Positions 1-7,547 of a DNA stretch of 64,000 nucleotides are shown in pieces (position 1 is the first letter of the stretch; each line of letters starts with the position of its first letter). This stretch comes from Actinomycetales bacterium (lineage in GTDB: Bacteria > Actinomycetota > Actinomycetes > S36-B12 > UBA5976): assembly GCA_027484085.1 (NCBI GenBank), contig JAIXQF010000010.1, positions 1 through 64,000 on the forward strand. Reading direction: 5' to 3'. The notes below the pieces were generated by a model. That model saw only the letters and a list, made by a program, of their open reading frames with translations. It was not told the DNA's origin and made no database searches. Position numbers and translations under genes: made by a program.

Positions 1-183
1 ACTTCCATTTCTAGTGGCATGGGTTGCACCAAGATCAGTGGCGCATCCGGATCAAGTTACACAGTTAAGGCTGCAGACCAGGGCAAACACATAACGGCAT
101 TGGTAACCGCCAAGAACTCAGAAGGTAACGCTTCATCCAGCGCTGCTTCGGTCTTTGTCAAGGTTCCGCTAACTAAACCGTGA
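1..183 (+). CDS. C-terminal end of a secreted or surface protein with Ig-like repeat (partial)
   Basis: An open frame enters from the left edge and stops at TGA 181-183, giving 60 residues. The text resembles the end of the Ig-like repeat found in large actinobacterial surface proteins: a Gly/Ser-rich strand, then SYTVKAADQGKHITALVTA, then an NSEGNASS turn and a last beta strand. The tail after the domain is only about ten residues and carries no LPXTG or membrane anchor, so the protein is probably secreted or held by its missing N-terminal part. Function beyond an extracellular beta-sandwich cannot be given. Confidence 0.6.
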   Translation, partial: TSISSGMGCTKISGASGSSYTVKAADQGKHITALVTAKNSEGNASSSAASVFVKVPLTKP

Positions 184-256
184 CAAAGACAAGAGCTAGC
201 TGGCACCAAGTCAGCAAAGTCAAAATCGCAGCTAATTTCTTGTTGGTTCTCTAGAG

Positions 257-469
257 ATGCCTAATCCAAATGATGATGCGCCTAATCTAGGAATTTCTAG
301 AACCCTAGGGCTATCTGAAACGTTTGCGCTTTACGAAAAAACTTTGCCCGAGATCGGCAATGCGTTTTCGGAATTGATGTCTGGATTAGATAGCGCAATC
401 TCAACGCTATTAGAGGCCACGAGTGAGGTGTCACTAAATCTACTTGAGGGATTTAGTGACGAGAACTAA
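257..469 (+). CDS. Small acidic hypothetical protein, 70 aa
   Basis: ATG at 257 opens a 70-residue acidic frame rich in Leu, Glu and Ser, with one likely amphipathic helix in the second half. No family is recognised, and there is no clear Shine-Dalgarno site (CTAGAG precedes the ATG). Its stop overlaps the stop of the convergent biotinyl protein by four bases, the same arrangement seen for arsC/whiB1 nearby, which mildly favours a real gene. It could still be a chance frame. Confidence 0.4.
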   Translation: MPNPNDDAPNLGISRTLGLSETFALYEKTLPEIGNAFSELMSGLDSAISTLLEATSEVSLNLLEGFSDEN

Positions 470-678
470 TCGATAGAGACGATTAAGTCGCCTTCTTGCA
501 CGACGTCACCGATACTTACCGCGACTCTTGAGATGATTCCAGACTCTTCAGCGATCACGGGAATCTCCATTTTCATAGATTCCAGCAGGACAATGGTGTC
601 GCCCACATTTAGTGTGGCTCCTTCAGTGACATAGATTTCCATCACGTTTGCGACCATATCTGCACGCACATCTGACAT
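466..678 (-). CDS. Biotin/lipoyl attachment domain protein (TB7.3-like)
   Basis: A stand-alone 70-residue biotinyl domain. The modified lysine lies in ESMKMEIPV (about residue 36), the usual AMKM-type biotinylation motif with Ser for Ala, followed by the second beta hairpin ending in VVQEGDLIVSID. Size and sequence match the small biotinylated protein TB7.3 of mycobacteria, which lies close to whiB1 there; whiB1 is about 0.5 kb away here too. Such proteins are probably carrier subunits for biotin-dependent carboxylases, but the partner is unknown. Confidence 0.85.
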   Translation of the reverse strand: MSDVRADMVANVMEIYVTEGATLNVGDTIVLLESMKMEIPVIAEESGIISRVAVSIGDVVQEGDLIVSID

Positions 679-796
679 ACCTCAACGGTAACCCATGATG
701 ATTTGGGTGAGGCGAGTGACTAGCCAAAAAGTGAACTTTTGCTTAACAGGATTGAGTTAGGGGAGCGAGAAAATCGCTGTGTATTAGAGTCTGATT

Positions 797-1204
797 ATGA
801 GTGTAAAAGCATCAGTTTTATTCGTTTGCGTTCACAACGCCGGAAGATCCCAAATGGCTGCCGGTTATCTTCAGCATCTAGCTGGCGATCGCATCGCGGT
901 ACTTTCCGCAGGCACTGAACCTGGTGATCAAGTGAACCCAGCTGCCATTGCTGCGATGGCCGAAGAAGGCATTGACCTAACCACAGCGACACCTAAAGTT
1001 TTAACTGATGAAGCAGTGATCGCAAGCGACTATGTCATCACTATGGGATGTGGTGACAAGTGCCCATTCTTCCCAGGCAAGACATACCTCGACTGGAAAC
1101 TTGAAGATCCAGCCGGACAAGGCCTAGAAAGTGTTCGTCCAATCCGCGATGAAATTAAAGTGCTAATTACGAACTTGATTGCCGAGATCGACGAGAAGTT
1201 CTAA
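797..1204 (+). CDS. arsC: Low-molecular-weight phosphatase-fold arsenate reductase (mycothiol type)
   Basis: A 135-residue LMW-PTP-fold protein. The P-loop CVHNAGRS starts at Cys11 (CX5R), a second cysteine pair is present in MGCGDKC (Cys85, Cys89), and the general-acid loop reads LEDPAG (Asp104). This layout matches actinobacterial arsenate reductases, which reduce arsenate to arsenite using mycothiol/mycoredoxin or thioredoxin. No arsenite exporter or ArsR lies next to it, so detoxification is inferred from family alone; a protein phosphatase role is less likely given the extra cysteines. It converges on whiB1 with a four-base overlap. Confidence 0.85.
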   Translation: MSVKASVLFVCVHNAGRSQMAAGYLQHLAGDRIAVLSAGTEPGDQVNPAAIAAMAEEGIDLTTATPKVLTDEAVIASDYVITMGCGDKCPFFPGKTYLDWKLEDPAGQGLESVRPIRDEIKVLITNLIAEIDEKF

Positions 1205-1509
1205 GGATTAGGCAAGTCTGATTCAAAAACGTGCGGTGTTGGCTCTAGGCCACGCGCACGGGCACGCTGAGCTCGACGTTTGATGGCACGACGCTCATCT
1301 TCGCTAGTTCCGCCCCAAACGCCAGAGTCCTGACCGGTTTCCAATGCCCATTTCAGGCATGGTTCGATGACTTTACAGCGACGGCAGACTGCCTTCGCTT
1401 CTTCGATTTGTAAAATTGCAGGGCCTGTATTGCCAATGGGGAAGAAGAGTTCTGGATCTTCGTCACGGCAGGCTGCCTCATGGCGCCAGTCCACGCGATC
1501 CTCCAACAT
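1201..1509 (-). CDS. whiB1: WhiB-family iron-sulfur regulator, WhiB1-like
   Basis: A 102-residue WhiB protein with the four cluster cysteines at 14, 42, 45 and 51 (C-Xn-C-X2-C-X5-C), the GVWGG turn at 63-67 and a basic C-terminal DNA-contacting stretch. The segment from DWRHEAACRDEDPELFFP onward is very close to mycobacterial WhiB1, the essential nitric-oxide-sensitive [4Fe-4S] regulator that binds the primary sigma factor. Here the N-terminus is seven residues longer than in WhiB1. The nearby biotinyl protein repeats the mycobacterial neighbourhood. Confidence 0.92.
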   Translation of the reverse strand: MLEDRVDWRHEAACRDEDPELFFPIGNTGPAILQIEEAKAVCRRCKVIEPCLKWALETGQDSGVWGGTSEDERRAIKRRAQRARARGLEPTPHVFESDLPNP

Positions 1510-1706
1510 GTAGTTACGGATAAACGGTCAATTTTGCGATTTTTGGCCCTTAGGTTGCCCTTGGAACCGTTCCGCAGGCTCTAGTTTCTCACTTCGTGAC
1601 TGTTTTCACAAGGGTTTAGCCCATAAAATTGGGATTTTTTTGCGCTAAGTTCTTCGATTCGCTCGGTAAACGCCTAAATGATGTTGAATTTGATTTCTCA
1701 AGAAGG

Positions 1707-2645
1707 TTAATAAGCCAAAGTGCGCAGTGCGCGCGGCACGTGAGTTGCCGTAAGTTCCGTTGATTGTGTGACCACATCGCCATCAACTTGAATCCACAAT
1801 GGGCGCTCCGCTTGGATATGGACCTGATTCTGGTCAATTAGAGAAATCACATTGCGGTCCGCTACAGCTGACTTCCCAGCCAGTGCGTGAGAAGCGAGTC
1901 TAAAAATGGCTGGAATTGAAAGTGATGTGGGTGCATAAACATCTAGAGCTGTTTCGTGACTGGCAAGCGGCATTGGGTTTAGTGGCTTAGATCCCAGATA
2001 AGCCCAGGGCGCCAGATTCACAATGAGCGCAAAATACGCATCGCGGTGAACTTCACCAGATTCGGACGCCAAGCTAAGGCCGGCATGCTTGCGATCTGTT
2101 TTCGCGAATAACTCTTTAAGCGCCAGAGTCGCATATGCAAAGTCGCTAACAAGTTTTCCTTTTGCTCGCCTTGCTTCCATCTCTGCAATTACTGCAGCGT
2201 CCAATCCGATACCAGCATTAAATAAAAACCAGCGAGAAATGTTGTTGGTGGCAATCTTTCCAACTCCAATGTCTGTGAAATTCTTGGCATTAAGAGAATT
2301 CATTATTTGAGCTGTTGCTTCGAGTGGGTTCTCTGACAGTCCCATGTTTCTGGCAAACACATTTCCGTTTCCACCAGGGATTGCAACCAACATCGGACCT
2401 GAAGGATTTGGTCCGTTGGCCAGAAGTCCATTTGCAATCTCATTTATGGTGCCATCTCCACCGAGGCCAATTACAACTTCGAATCCTTGTTGCTGTGCTG
2501 CTTTAGCAATCTCCGTGGCATCATTTCGAGCCGAAGTATTGGCAACTGTGATGTCAAGAAACTTTGAAAGCTCACTTACCACCTGAGACTGAATTGAGCC
2601 ATCGGTTGTAGTTGCATAGGTATTTGCAACTAGGAGAGCGCGCAT
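1707..2645 (-). CDS. Diacylglycerol/lipid kinase family protein (DagK/YegS-like)
   Basis: A 312-residue lipid kinase. The N-terminal catalytic domain has the nucleotide-binding GLGGDGTINEIANGL (about residues 80-94) and the Gly-rich IPGGNGNVFARN, both typical of the DAGK catalytic fold; the C-terminal half is the beta-sandwich lipid-binding domain ending in WIQVDGDVV. The family phosphorylates diacylglycerol or related lipids at the membrane face. The exact substrate cannot be read from the sequence. The gene is transcribed alone. Confidence 0.85.
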   Translation of the reverse strand: MRALLVANTYATTTDGSIQSQVVSELSKFLDITVANTSARNDATEIAKAAQQQGFEVVIGLGGDGTINEIANGLLANGPNPSGPMLVAIPGGNGNVFARNMGLSENPLEATAQIMNSLNAKNFTDIGVGKIATNNISRWFLFNAGIGLDAAVIAEMEARRAKGKLVSDFAYATLALKELFAKTDRKHAGLSLASESGEVHRDAYFALIVNLAPWAYLGSKPLNPMPLASHETALDVYAPTSLSIPAIFRLASHALAGKSAVADRNVISLIDQNQVHIQAERPLWIQVDGDVVTQSTELTATHVPRALRTLAY

Positions 2646-2692
2646 AACTAAACCCTACCTGCGATTATTCAGGAATCCGATATGGTTAGAAG

Positions 2693-3040
2693 GTGAAGAA
2701 GTTAGCTTTAGCTATTGGCGCAGTTGAATCGTTGGCAATTTTTCTTTACGGACTCACCATTGTCATTCGTGGAACCGTAGAACATAGTTCAGTTGGTTCA
2801 CCATTGGTCCAATTCATTATTTATTCGATACTGGCTGGCTCTCTAGCTGCCTGCACTCGAGGAATTTCAATGAATCAAAACTGGGCTCGCACGCCTTACT
2901 TACTACTTCAACTCTTCATCGGTATTGCCGGCTACACGCTGTTTAGTGGCACCATCATGATCTATAAAGTCGCTGGAGTTGTCGTTGCAGGCGTGGGCAT
3001 GGTTGGGTTTGCGGCGCTAGTTAGAACCCCGCAAGATTAA
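2693..3040 (+). CDS. Small integral membrane protein, about four helices
   Basis: A 115-residue hydrophobic protein starting with GTG at 2693. About four membrane segments are visible (near residues 5-25, 38-56, 70-88 and 90-108), with a short loop containing Arg and Asn between the second and third. It resembles small uncharacterised actinobacterial membrane proteins and no function is known. It ends one base before the stop of the convergent sigma factor gene. Confidence 0.7.
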   Translation: MKKLALAIGAVESLAIFLYGLTIVIRGTVEHSSVGSPLVQFIIYSILAGSLAACTRGISMNQNWARTPYLLLQLFIGIAGYTLFSGTIMIYKVAGVVVAGVGMVGFAALVRTPQD

Positions 3041-3796
3041 TCAGTTATTGATCAAACCTTCTCTTAAGTGGCTCAATACCTTGTTAAGAATTCGCGATAC
3101 ATGCATTTGTGAAATGCCAAGTTCAGCTGCAATCTGACTCTGACTTAAGTTCTCAAAAAACCGCATCTGCAGAATTCGCTTTTCTCGGTCATCTAATTCC
3201 GCAAGTAATGGTTTAAGGGATTCTCGGTATTCAACACCTTCTAGGGCTTCGTCCAAAGCGCCAAAAGTATCTCCAATACTGGTTGAAGTATCCGAAGTTA
3301 CGTCAAGGCTGACTGTTGAATAGGCCGCATTGGACTCCAAGGCTTCGGCCACTTCATCAACTGTGATTCCTAAATGCTTAGCTATTTCTTTTGGAGTAGG
3401 AGATCGGTCTAATTTGTGAGTCAACTCATTGGTGGCCTTAGTTACTGAAGCTCCTAGTTCTTGCAGTCTTCGAGGAACTCGTACTGCCCAAGTCTTATCC
3501 CGGAAATGTCGTTTAATCTCACCAACAATCGTTGGTGTTGCAAACGTCGAGAATTCAAAACCTTTAGAAATCTCAAAGCGATCGATCGCCTTGATCAATC
3601 CAATGGTTCCAACTTGAATCAAGTCATCCAGAGGTTCGCCACGATCTGCGAATTTCCGAGCCATGAATGCAACTAGCGGTAAATGGCGCTCAATCAACAC
3701 AGCACGAATCTGCTCGTGTTCACTGGTACCTGCTTCTAGAGCTGCAAGCTGCTCGAACATCTCACGATCGGCGGATCGTAAGTCGTCTTTAGGCAC
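3041..3796 (-). CDS. Alternative sigma factor, SigB/SigF/SigG type
   Basis: A 251-residue sigma-70 family protein lacking region 1. Region 2 contains DDLIQVGTIGLIKAIDRFE and FSTFATPTIVGEIKRHFRD; region 3 follows with KATNELTHKLDRSPTPKEIA; region 4 has the helix-turn-helix LSQSQIAAELGISQMHVSR. This architecture is that of the general stress and sporulation sigma factors. The upstream gene encodes an RsbW-like kinase and overlaps it by eight bases, the usual arrangement in which the antagonist holds the sigma factor. No anti-anti-sigma factor (RsbV) is seen here. Confidence 0.9.
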   Translation of the reverse strand: MPKDDLRSADREMFEQLAALEAGTSEHEQIRAVLIERHLPLVAFMARKFADRGEPLDDLIQVGTIGLIKAIDRFEISKGFEFSTFATPTIVGEIKRHFRDKTWAVRVPRRLQELGASVTKATNELTHKLDRSPTPKEIAKHLGITVDEVAEALESNAAYSTVSLDVTSDTSTSIGDTFGALDEALEGVEYRESLKPLLAELDDREKRILQMRFFENLSQSQIAAELGISQMHVSRILNKVLSHLREGLINN

Positions 3797-4160
3797 TAGC
3801 CACCACTTTGGCAGTTAGTAACAAAGTCACTAATCCTGCCTGAGAGGTTTGAATGGACACTTCGTGCACCAGCGCACTCAATACAGTCCAGGCAAATGAC
3901 GTTGTGTCAGGGAGCGGGCTTCCAGCCGGAGCAGTTAACTCAATGTCCAATTGTTCAGCGTGAATAGTGAAGCGAATAGATACTGCGCCTGATTCTGGCT
4001 GGTGCGCAATTAGGACTGCGAAGGCCTCATCGACTGCTAATCGCAGATCGTCGATGGCTTCGATTGTTAAGTCAGCATGCGCAGCAATATGAGCAGCAGT
4101 GCTTCGGATCAAACCAACATATTCAGGTGCGGCCGGAACGGCTAAATCAATTGTGTTCAC
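3789..4160 (-). CDS. rsbW: RsbW-like anti-sigma factor (GHKL ATPase fold)
   Basis: A 123-residue HATPase_c-type protein. The N box is visible as IDDLRLAVDEAFAVLI (about residues 37-52), matching the E-x-x-x-N/A box of RsbW/SpoIIAB-like serine kinases, but the usual Asn is not obvious and the following G boxes are weak. It directly precedes and overlaps the sigma factor gene, so the likely role is to bind that sigma factor and release it on stress. Weak ATP-binding motifs leave open that it only sequesters. Confidence 0.75.
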   Translation of the reverse strand: MNTIDLAVPAAPEYVGLIRSTAAHIAAHADLTIEAIDDLRLAVDEAFAVLIAHQPESGAVSIRFTIHAEQLDIELTAPAGSPLPDTTSFAWTVLSALVHEVSIQTSQAGLVTLLLTAKVVASA

Positions 4161-4206
4161 GTTATGACGTTAACCTATTGCTGCGCTGCCACGGGTGATC
4201 GCCGAA

Positions 4207-4764
4207 CTATTCGCTGGCAAGATCCTTGAGTTCTTGACCGGATACTCGATAAACCGTCCATTCATCCATGGCCTTAGCCCCCATGGCTCGGTAAACCTCG
4301 ATAGCAGGCTGGTTCCAATCCAGAACCCACCATTGAAATCTTGAGTAGTCATTTTCAATGCAAACTTGGGCAAGTCTTTTCAGCAGGGCTTTACCCATGC
4401 CCTGGCCGCGGAATTGTGGTCGCACATAAAGGTCTTCGAGATAAACCCCGTGAGTTCCATCCCAAGTGCTGTAATTCAAAAACCAAATTGCCATCCCAGC
4501 AAGCTGTTCTGAGTCTGCTGGGTCCTCAACGACGAATGCATAAACTGCGGGTTGGCCATGAGGCGTATTAGCAATTCCAGAAGAAGCAATGCTGTCATGC
4601 TGATCATATTCTGGGGACGAAAAATCGCGACCGAACAATGCCTTCATCAGGTTATGTTCGGTCGCGATTACTTCTTCTGGAGCTTTTTCGTACTCGGCTA
4701 ACTCATTAATCATTTGGTGCATTTGGGCTACGTCTTCAGGCGTTGCCTCGCGCACCAAAATCAT
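4207..4764 (-). CDS. GNAT-family N-acetyltransferase, SAT2-like
   Basis: A 185-residue GNAT protein with the acetyl-CoA loop RPQFRGQGMGKALL, preceded by GVYLEDLYV and followed by FQWWVLDWNQPAIEVYRAMGA. The segment order (IREA-like start, ELAEYEKAPEEV, NYSTWDGTHGVYLEDLYVRP, MDEWTVYR) is that of the spermidine/thialysine acetyltransferase (SAT2-like) branch. Substrate could be a diamine or a lysine analogue; the family is known to be permissive. The window also encodes a polyamine importer, but far from this gene, so a link is speculative. Confidence 0.8.
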   Translation of the reverse strand: MILVREATPEDVAQMHQMINELAEYEKAPEEVIATEHNLMKALFGRDFSSPEYDQHDSIASSGIANTPHGQPAVYAFVVEDPADSEQLAGMAIWFLNYSTWDGTHGVYLEDLYVRPQFRGQGMGKALLKRLAQVCIENDYSRFQWWVLDWNQPAIEVYRAMGAKAMDEWTVYRVSGQELKDLASE

Positions 4765-4775
4765 AAGTTAGGTTT

Positions 4776-5168
4776 TTACTTCTTTGAGTCAGCGAAGATT
4801 GCGGCGATTTCGTCGATCTTTGCGATCAACTGGTCAGCAACGGCAACGTCATTAGTTCCCTTGGTGCCACCGGCGCCAGCAAGCTTTGTTGCTTCGTTGA
4901 ATAGTTCATTTAGATTTGGGTACTTCTCAAAATGTGGTGCCTTGAAGTAGTCAGTCCAAAGAACCCAAAGGTGTTCTTTTACCTGGTGTGAACGCTCTTC
5001 TTTAATTGCTACGGCACGTGCCTTGAAGTCAGCATCATCTGATGCGTGGTACTTCTCCATGCAGGCTTTTACTGAAAGTGCTTCGATTCGAGCCTGGGCT
5101 GGATCGTAGATGCCACAAGGTAGGTCGCAGTGAGCATTCACTGTGATGGTTGATGCGAAAAGCTTCAT
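4776..5168 (-). CDS. sodN: Nickel superoxide dismutase precursor
   Basis: A 130-residue NiSOD precursor. ATG at 5168 is chosen because GGAGG lies seven bases upstream; a longer in-frame start at 5207 lacks this. A 12-residue propeptide MKLFASTITVNA precedes the nickel hook HCDLPCGIYDP. Mature residues His1, Cys2 and Cys6, which ligate nickel and become free only after cleavage, are all present. The mature length of 118 is as expected. The enzyme dismutates superoxide in the cytoplasm. The maturation protease gene sodX lies divergently 90 bases away, so both are probably controlled from one short intergenic region. Confidence 0.97.
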   Translation of the reverse strand: MKLFASTITVNAHCDLPCGIYDPAQARIEALSVKACMEKYHASDDADFKARAVAIKEERSHQVKEHLWVLWTDYFKAPHFEKYPNLNELFNEATKLAGAGGTKGTNDVAVADQLIAKIDEIAAIFADSKK

Positions 5169-5258
5169 AATTCCTCCGAAGTTTATGCGGATACCCGCCT
5201 GATTCAAGATTACCGCCGCGAGTTCGGGTCTGCAGAATAGGGCTGGAACAATAGGGAA

Positions 5259-5558
5259 ATGCGTTACCGAATGGCAGTTGTTGCTGGATTAAGCATGATT
5301 CCTACGCTTGCCCCAGGCGAGCGCCTATTGGTTAGACACGATGGTCCAATTGTCCTTGGCGACATTGTTGTCTTTCGATACGAAACTCAATTCGACATCA
5401 AGCGGGTTTTGCGAATTGAAGCAGAAGGCATCGTTGTCAAAGGAGACAATGACCTGGTCAGCGACTTTTCACCAACTTATGGCGTGATTCCGTATGACGA
5501 CATTGTGGGGACCGTAACTTATCGACTTTGGCCGAAGCCAGGTCGAATTAAGGGATGA
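5259..5558 (+). CDS. sodX: Nickel superoxide dismutase maturation protease
   Basis: A 99-residue S26 signal-peptidase-like protein. The catalytic Ser12 sits in GLSMIPTLAPGE and the general-base Lys48 in FDIKRVLRI. It lacks the usual N-terminal membrane anchor, as expected for SodX proteins, which cut the propeptide from NiSOD to expose the nickel-binding His1. The neighbour, divergently transcribed, is sodN. Its 3' end overlaps the convergent heliorhodopsin gene by about ten bases. Confidence 0.92.
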   Translation: MRYRMAVVAGLSMIPTLAPGERLLVRHDGPIVLGDIVVFRYETQFDIKRVLRIEAEGIVVKGDNDLVSDFSPTYGVIPYDDIVGTVTYRLWPKPGRIKG

Positions 5559-6306
5559 GCGTATTGGCGAAAATCTGCCAAGCCAGTAACGACTTAGCAA
5601 CCAAGCTCAACACAATGTAGATGCGCTCGCCATGTAAGTAGTTACTCCACTTACCTTTGGCTTTGTATTGCTTGTACTGCACCCAAGCGAATGAATTGAA
5701 AAACAGGAAGATTGTGACAATGATTCCGATGACAAATCCAGGTGCACTCGTTTCTGGAGGACCGCCTGGCGACATCACATAAATCAAGACAGCAAGCCAA
5801 GGAACGATACCGGCAATGCAACCAAAGATAAATGGAATCCAGCCACCATTGCCTGGTTGCTCGTACTTTTCTTGCAACCAGCCAAAAAGAATCATCGATG
5901 CGTTAACGCCAAAAATTGCAACTAGTGCGGTGATGTCAGCAATGCCCGTGATTTGAGCAATTAACACGATCATTACTGATGAGCTAATTGAATACTCAAC
6001 CCAACGGAAGTAATTTCGCTTCTCTTCCAGGCCTTTACCGTAGCGACCAAAGAATTGGGGACTTGCAACGATGAAGTGTGCCAGAGCTGACAAACCTAGG
6101 AAAAGAGCAACTGCAAGTGCAAGTGGCGTTTCAAATACAACTACCGGATCAGCAAACGAAGACCCTGGCGGTCCAGCCATGTAAGTGGCGGTAACTGGCA
6201 GACTGAAATCTGTTGACAATGCAATTACGGCAGCCATTTGCAACAGGTGCACAACGCCGGCAATCAGGTTGAATCTACGAAGACCTGGGATAGTGAGTTT
6301 GCTCAT
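5548..6306 (-). CDS. Heliorhodopsin
   Basis: A 252-residue seven-helix retinal protein. The Schiff-base lysine is Lys238 in LSLVAKSLLAWQIFANTL, and the counterion Glu104 lies in RWVEYSISSSVMIVLIAQ; the buried histidines His20 and His77 match the paired histidines of heliorhodopsin 48C12. Proton-pump motifs of type-1 rhodopsins (DTE/DTK in helix C) are absent. Heliorhodopsins sit inverted in the membrane and act as slow-cycling light sensors or regulators rather than pumps. No retinal synthesis gene is present in the window. It lies tail to tail with sodX. Confidence 0.95.
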   Translation of the reverse strand: MSKLTIPGLRRFNLIAGVVHLLQMAAVIALSTDFSLPVTATYMAGPPGSSFADPVVVFETPLALAVALFLGLSALAHFIVASPQFFGRYGKGLEEKRNYFRWVEYSISSSVMIVLIAQITGIADITALVAIFGVNASMILFGWLQEKYEQPGNGGWIPFIFGCIAGIVPWLAVLIYVMSPGGPPETSAPGFVIGIIVTIFLFFNSFAWVQYKQYKAKGKWSNYLHGERIYIVLSLVAKSLLAWQIFANTLIP

Positions 6307-6378
6307 ATCTCAAGCGTACTTAGCGTTGATCGACTTTCACTCAATTGAATCCCAATTTTTATGCAGGAAAACAACGCC

Positions 6379-7341
6379 TTAAGGAACGATTACGAGTTTT
6401 CCTTGTATTTCGCCCTGATGCATAAGTTCGTAACCTTGCTTTGCATCCTCAAGCGCAAATACCTGTTGAATGTGTGGCCGCACACCAGTCTCACCAAGGA
6501 ACTTCAGAAGGGCTTCAAACTCGGCGCGAGTTCCCATAGTTGAACCAACTACCTCAAGCTGCAAGAAGAACAATCGATTTAAATCTGCTGGGGGATTGGC
6601 ACCACTAGTGGCACCACAAATTACGATTCTTCCGCCGGGACGAAGGCTTCGCATGGAGTGTGACCAAGTTGCTTCGCCAACACTTTCCATAACTGCATCA
6701 ACTTTGCCAGGCAGTCGGGCGCCAGATTCGAACACTTCGCTAGCGCCAATAGATTTTGCATACTCGCGCTTAGCTTCATCACGAGAAGTCACCCACGTAA
6801 CAAATCCCGCTGCACTCGCAAGCTGAATCAGCGCGGTGGCAACACCGCCACCTGCGCCTTGAATAAGTACTGTGTCACCTTTTTGTAATCCTGATTTTGT
6901 AAACAGCATTCGATAGGCCGTTAGCCAAGCAGTAGGCAAGCAAGCCGCCTCTTCGAATGTTAGGAAGTCAGGTTTTGGAATCACGTTGTAGGCAGGCACG
7001 GTAACGAACTCAGCATGGGTACCGTCGTGTACTTCGCTAAGCAGGGATCGCTTCGGATCTAAAGTCTCGTCACCTTTTGATGGATCGCCAAGTACGGCAT
7101 GCACAATTACTTCAGTGCCATCGTCTAAGACTCCAGCGGCGTCAGAACCAAGCACGATCGGTAAATTCTCCGGAGCTGTTGCCACACCACGTAACGTCCA
7201 AACGTCATGGTGATTGATTGCTGCAGCCTTGACCGCAACTCGCACCCAACCGTCGGCAATTACAGGATCCGGATGGTCACAAATCGAGAATCCTTCAAAT
7301 GGATTTTCTTGGTTACCGCTAACAGCGACTACAGCGCGCAT
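6379..7341 (-). CDS. Zinc-type alcohol dehydrogenase/quinone oxidoreductase-like protein (MDR)
   Basis: A 320-residue medium-chain dehydrogenase/reductase. The N-terminal GroES-like domain has INHHDVWTLRG and LGSDAAGVLDDG; the Rossmann domain has the nucleotide loop IQGAGGGVATALIQLA. Structural zinc cysteines are not visible, so it is closer to the quinone oxidoreductase branch, using NADPH on quinones, enones or similar. The start codon overlaps the stop of the small DUF6104 gene (TAATG), indicating co-translation. Confidence 0.82.
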   Translation of the reverse strand: MRAVVAVSGNQENPFEGFSICDHPDPVIADGWVRVAVKAAAINHHDVWTLRGVATAPENLPIVLGSDAAGVLDDGTEVIVHAVLGDPSKGDETLDPKRSLLSEVHDGTHAEFVTVPAYNVIPKPDFLTFEEAACLPTAWLTAYRMLFTKSGLQKGDTVLIQGAGGGVATALIQLASAAGFVTWVTSRDEAKREYAKSIGASEVFESGARLPGKVDAVMESVGEATWSHSMRSLRPGGRIVICGATSGANPPADLNRLFFLQLEVVGSTMGTRAEFEALLKFLGETGVRPHIQQVFALEDAKQGYELMHQGEIQGKLVIVP

Positions 7342-7523
7342 TAGACATCTTCCTCATCATCATCGAGGCGAGCTAGCCAAGTTGCTAGACGCTCTGTTGG
7401 TACTTCGAAGTCCGGAAAAGTATCGACAAATTCCCGCATGCGTTCAGCTAGCCATTCAAAGGTGACTTCTTCTTGGCCGCGCCGTTTTTCTAGTTCTTCG
7501 ATACCTCGGTCAGTAAAGTACAC
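7341..7523 (-). CDS. DUF6104 family small protein
   Basis: A 60-residue highly charged protein beginning MYFTDRGIEELEKRRG and ending WLARLDDDEEDV. It matches the short actinobacterial family DUF6104, conserved near the kgd gene in many high-GC relatives; its role is unknown. It is transcribed with the following oxidoreductase (TAATG overlap) and lies just upstream-side of kgd's 3' end with 24 bases between. Confidence 0.8.
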   Translation of the reverse strand: MYFTDRGIEELEKRRGQEEVTFEWLAERMREFVDTFPDFEVPTERLATWLARLDDDEEDV

Positions 7524-7547
7524 GGTTCGTCCTTTCCAGACTTTGGA

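Noticed and set aside
5169-5207. Longer N-terminus for nickel superoxide dismutase
   Set aside because: The start at 5168 has GGAGG and yields the normal short propeptide before HCDLPCG.
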